From assembly GCF_934754935.1 (NCBI RefSeq), contig NZ_CAKVJB010000014.1, positions 1 to 60,327 on the forward strand: 60,327 nucleotides of DNA. Reading direction: 5' to 3'. The notes below the pieces were generated by a model. It saw only the letters and a program-made list of their open reading frames with translations. It ran no database searches and was not told the DNA's origin. A program made the position numbers and the translations under genes. Below, piece after piece: positions 59,253 through 60,327 of this stretch. This DNA comes from an uncultured Holdemanella sp. Its GTDB lineage: Bacteria; Bacillota_I; Bacilli_A; Erysipelotrichales; Erysipelotrichaceae. Position 1 is the stretch's first letter, and each line of letters opens with the position of its first letter.

Positions 59253-60169
59253 TTTAAAGACCATCCAAACTTCATACACGCAATCAAGCGCCATACACAA
59301 TATCCTATTTTATAAAATATATTAATTTTTGACCAATCAATTACAGCAGGTACATAGACAGGTTTATCTTTTTTCGAGTAAAAAAAGATCAAAGTGTATA
59401 AAATAACCATATCACTATTATAAAAGTTGATATCGTAATAAAAGTTTTCTTTAGGAAACCATTGATGTAAACAAAGCTCTTGATATTCATAGGCTGCACG
59501 CATTTCATAAGCCTGCACAATATCCATATGATCTGTTAAAGATCCTGGACGTTTCACATAATGATAGTAACAATTCGGCATTATAGATATGCGATTCGCA
59601 TTGTAGATTGCCTTAAAAACTGTATAGGTATCTTCAAATCCTTTCTTTTCATCTGGAAATTGAACATTTTTAAAACAAGATGCTGCATATAATTTTCCCC
59701 AAGGATAATTATTGATTCCTTTATTTTGAGACAGTGCTCTTAATGCAGATAAAGAATCCATAGTTTGTTTGCGCATAGGACTAACAGGAATAGATAATCC
59801 TTTATACTCAATACAATATCCACAAGTTACAATATCACTATTAGTTTGTATAGCTCGATCTACCATTTTTTCTATCATTTTAGGATGTAAATAATCATCA
59901 CTATCTACAAATAAATAGTAGTCACCTGTAGCCTTTTCTAATGCACGATTTCGCGTAGTTGAAATACCAGCATTTTCATAACTATATACATGAATAAAAT
60001 CATGCTTACTCGCATATAAATTCGCAATATCTAAAGATGAATCAGTTGTTCCATCATTAATAATAATAATTTCTATATTTTTGTATGTCTGTAAAAGAAT
60101 AGATTCCAGACATTTTGATAAATATTTTTCCACATTATATACTGGAATCAATATACTCACTTTATACAT
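59237..60169 (-). CDS. Glycosyltransferase family 2
   Basis: 310 residues from the ATG at 60169 (AAGGAGG site). GT-A fold with VSILIPVYNVEKYLSKCLESIL, IIINDGTTDSS, NRALEKATGDYYLFVDSDDYLHP (DxD at VDSDD). The C-terminal part is aromatic and helical. Typical of enzymes that add sugars to wall or capsule polymers. The acceptor cannot be named. Follows the 5S rRNA gene on the same strand. Confidence 0.92.
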   Translation of the reverse strand: MYKVSILIPVYNVEKYLSKCLESILLQTYKNIEIIIINDGTTDSSLDIANLYASKHDFIHVYSYENAGISTTRNRALEKATGDYYLFVDSDDYLHPKMIEKMVDRAIQTNSDIVTCGYCIEYKGLSIPVSPMRKQTMDSLSALRALSQNKGINNYPWGKLYAASCFKNVQFPDEKKGFEDTYTVFKAIYNANRISIMPNCYYHYVKRPGSLTDHMDIVQAYEMRAAYEYQELCLHQWFPKENFYYDINFYNSDMVILYTLIFFYSKKDKPVYVPAVIDWSKINIFYKIGYCVWRLIACMKFGWSLKWQEN

Positions 60170-60246
60170 GAACGGCCTCCTTGAATGCCACAATACAATA
60201 TCCCTTAGATAAGAAAATATCAAATTTAATAATAATAATCAAGAAA

Positions 60247-60260
60247 ATCTAAAAAAAAAG
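60247..60260 (-). terminator. T-run after the 5S rRNA gene
   Basis: Nine T on the minus strand directly after the 5S closing helix, which can serve as the stem of the rRNA operon terminator. Confidence 0.6.
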
Positions 60261-60327
60261 ACCCGGCAGCTAGCTATCTTCGCAGGGGCAAGCCCAACTA
60301 TTGTCGCCGTGAAAGTGCTTAACTTCT
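60261..60327 (-). rRNA. rrf: 5S rRNA, 3' part (cut by window edge)
   Basis: Minus strand AGAAGTTAAGCACTTTCACG, then GGCGACAATAGTTGGG and GCGAAGATAGCTAGCTGCCGGG, the conserved 3' two thirds of bacterial 5S. The 5' end and any 23S/16S genes lie beyond the right edge. Confidence 0.92.

Noticed and set aside
1..60327. CRISPR arrays, tRNA genes, prophage or IS elements
   Set aside because: I saw no regularly spaced repeat-spacer array, no cloverleaf-like gene with conserved T-loop, and no transposase or phage structural gene.

Overview
The window looks like the chromosome of a low-GC Gram-positive bacterium (Bacillota). Start sites carry strong AGGAGG-type ribosome binding sites, intergenic hairpins end in T-runs, and long housekeeping runs follow Bacillus-like order (rpsP-khpA-rimM-trmD-rplS; topA-trmFO-xerC; rpsB-tsf-pyrH-frr-uppS-cdsA-rseP; smc-ftsY-ylxM). 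Protein style and gene content (glycyl-radical enzyme, large U32 protein, short SMC and MetK) suggest an anaerobic gut Erysipelotrichia relative. That placement is inference, not computed.

Region by region: 1-2035 is a visibly more GC-rich stretch of decay: an ABC ATPase cut by the window edge, a methyltransferase with one in-frame stop, an acetyltransferase with an internal deletion, and a 3' fragment of rsgA lying directly against the terminator of the next operon. 2036-7930 holds an M19 dipeptidase, a Cof-type phosphatase, enolase, a U32 protein and a DtxR-type regulator. 7990-11119 is an accessory patch: TetR regulator, pentapeptide protein, VanX-like dipeptidase and unknown small genes. 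11117-18584 is a sulfur amino-acid uptake cluster: metNIQ behind a methionine-rich leader peptide and terminator, a LysR regulator, an M20 deacylase and a cystine-type ABC transporter. 18643-25679 carries an AEC transporter and a glycyl-radical operon (GRE, activase, DeoR, NanE) divergent from an iron alcohol dehydrogenase. 25758-29382 holds a secreted NlpC/P60-like protein and a BlaI/BlaR-like module facing two small secreted paralogues. That module is flanked by two copies of an unidentified structured RNA. 29570-40964 is metK with a SAM riboswitch, a LUD protein, dnaE, nrnA, ackA, ylxM, ftsY and smc. 41073-60169 is almost entirely translation, envelope and genome-maintenance genes, and the right edge cuts a 5S rRNA gene.

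How parts work together: the Met cluster has two striking novelties. Its leader encodes 8 Met among the first 13 codons, followed by mutually exclusive antiterminator and terminator helices, which is the logic of ribosome-mediated attenuation. The MetQ lipoprotein it controls is circularly permuted: the normal C-terminal half comes first. metK is separately controlled by a SAM riboswitch, so methionine and SAM are sensed by two RNA mechanisms in one window. The BlaI-like repressor keeps an Asn-Phe pair where BlaI proteins are cleaved, but its BlaR-like protease lacks a penicillin-binding sensor, so the signal is unknown. The glycyl-radical operon has five TTCAT units at exact 10-bp spacing in its divergent promoter region, a plausible operator for its DeoR protein. 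Three + strand genes have a -10 hexamer ending exactly 6 nt before the ATG and no ribosome binding site, which suggests leaderless mRNAs.
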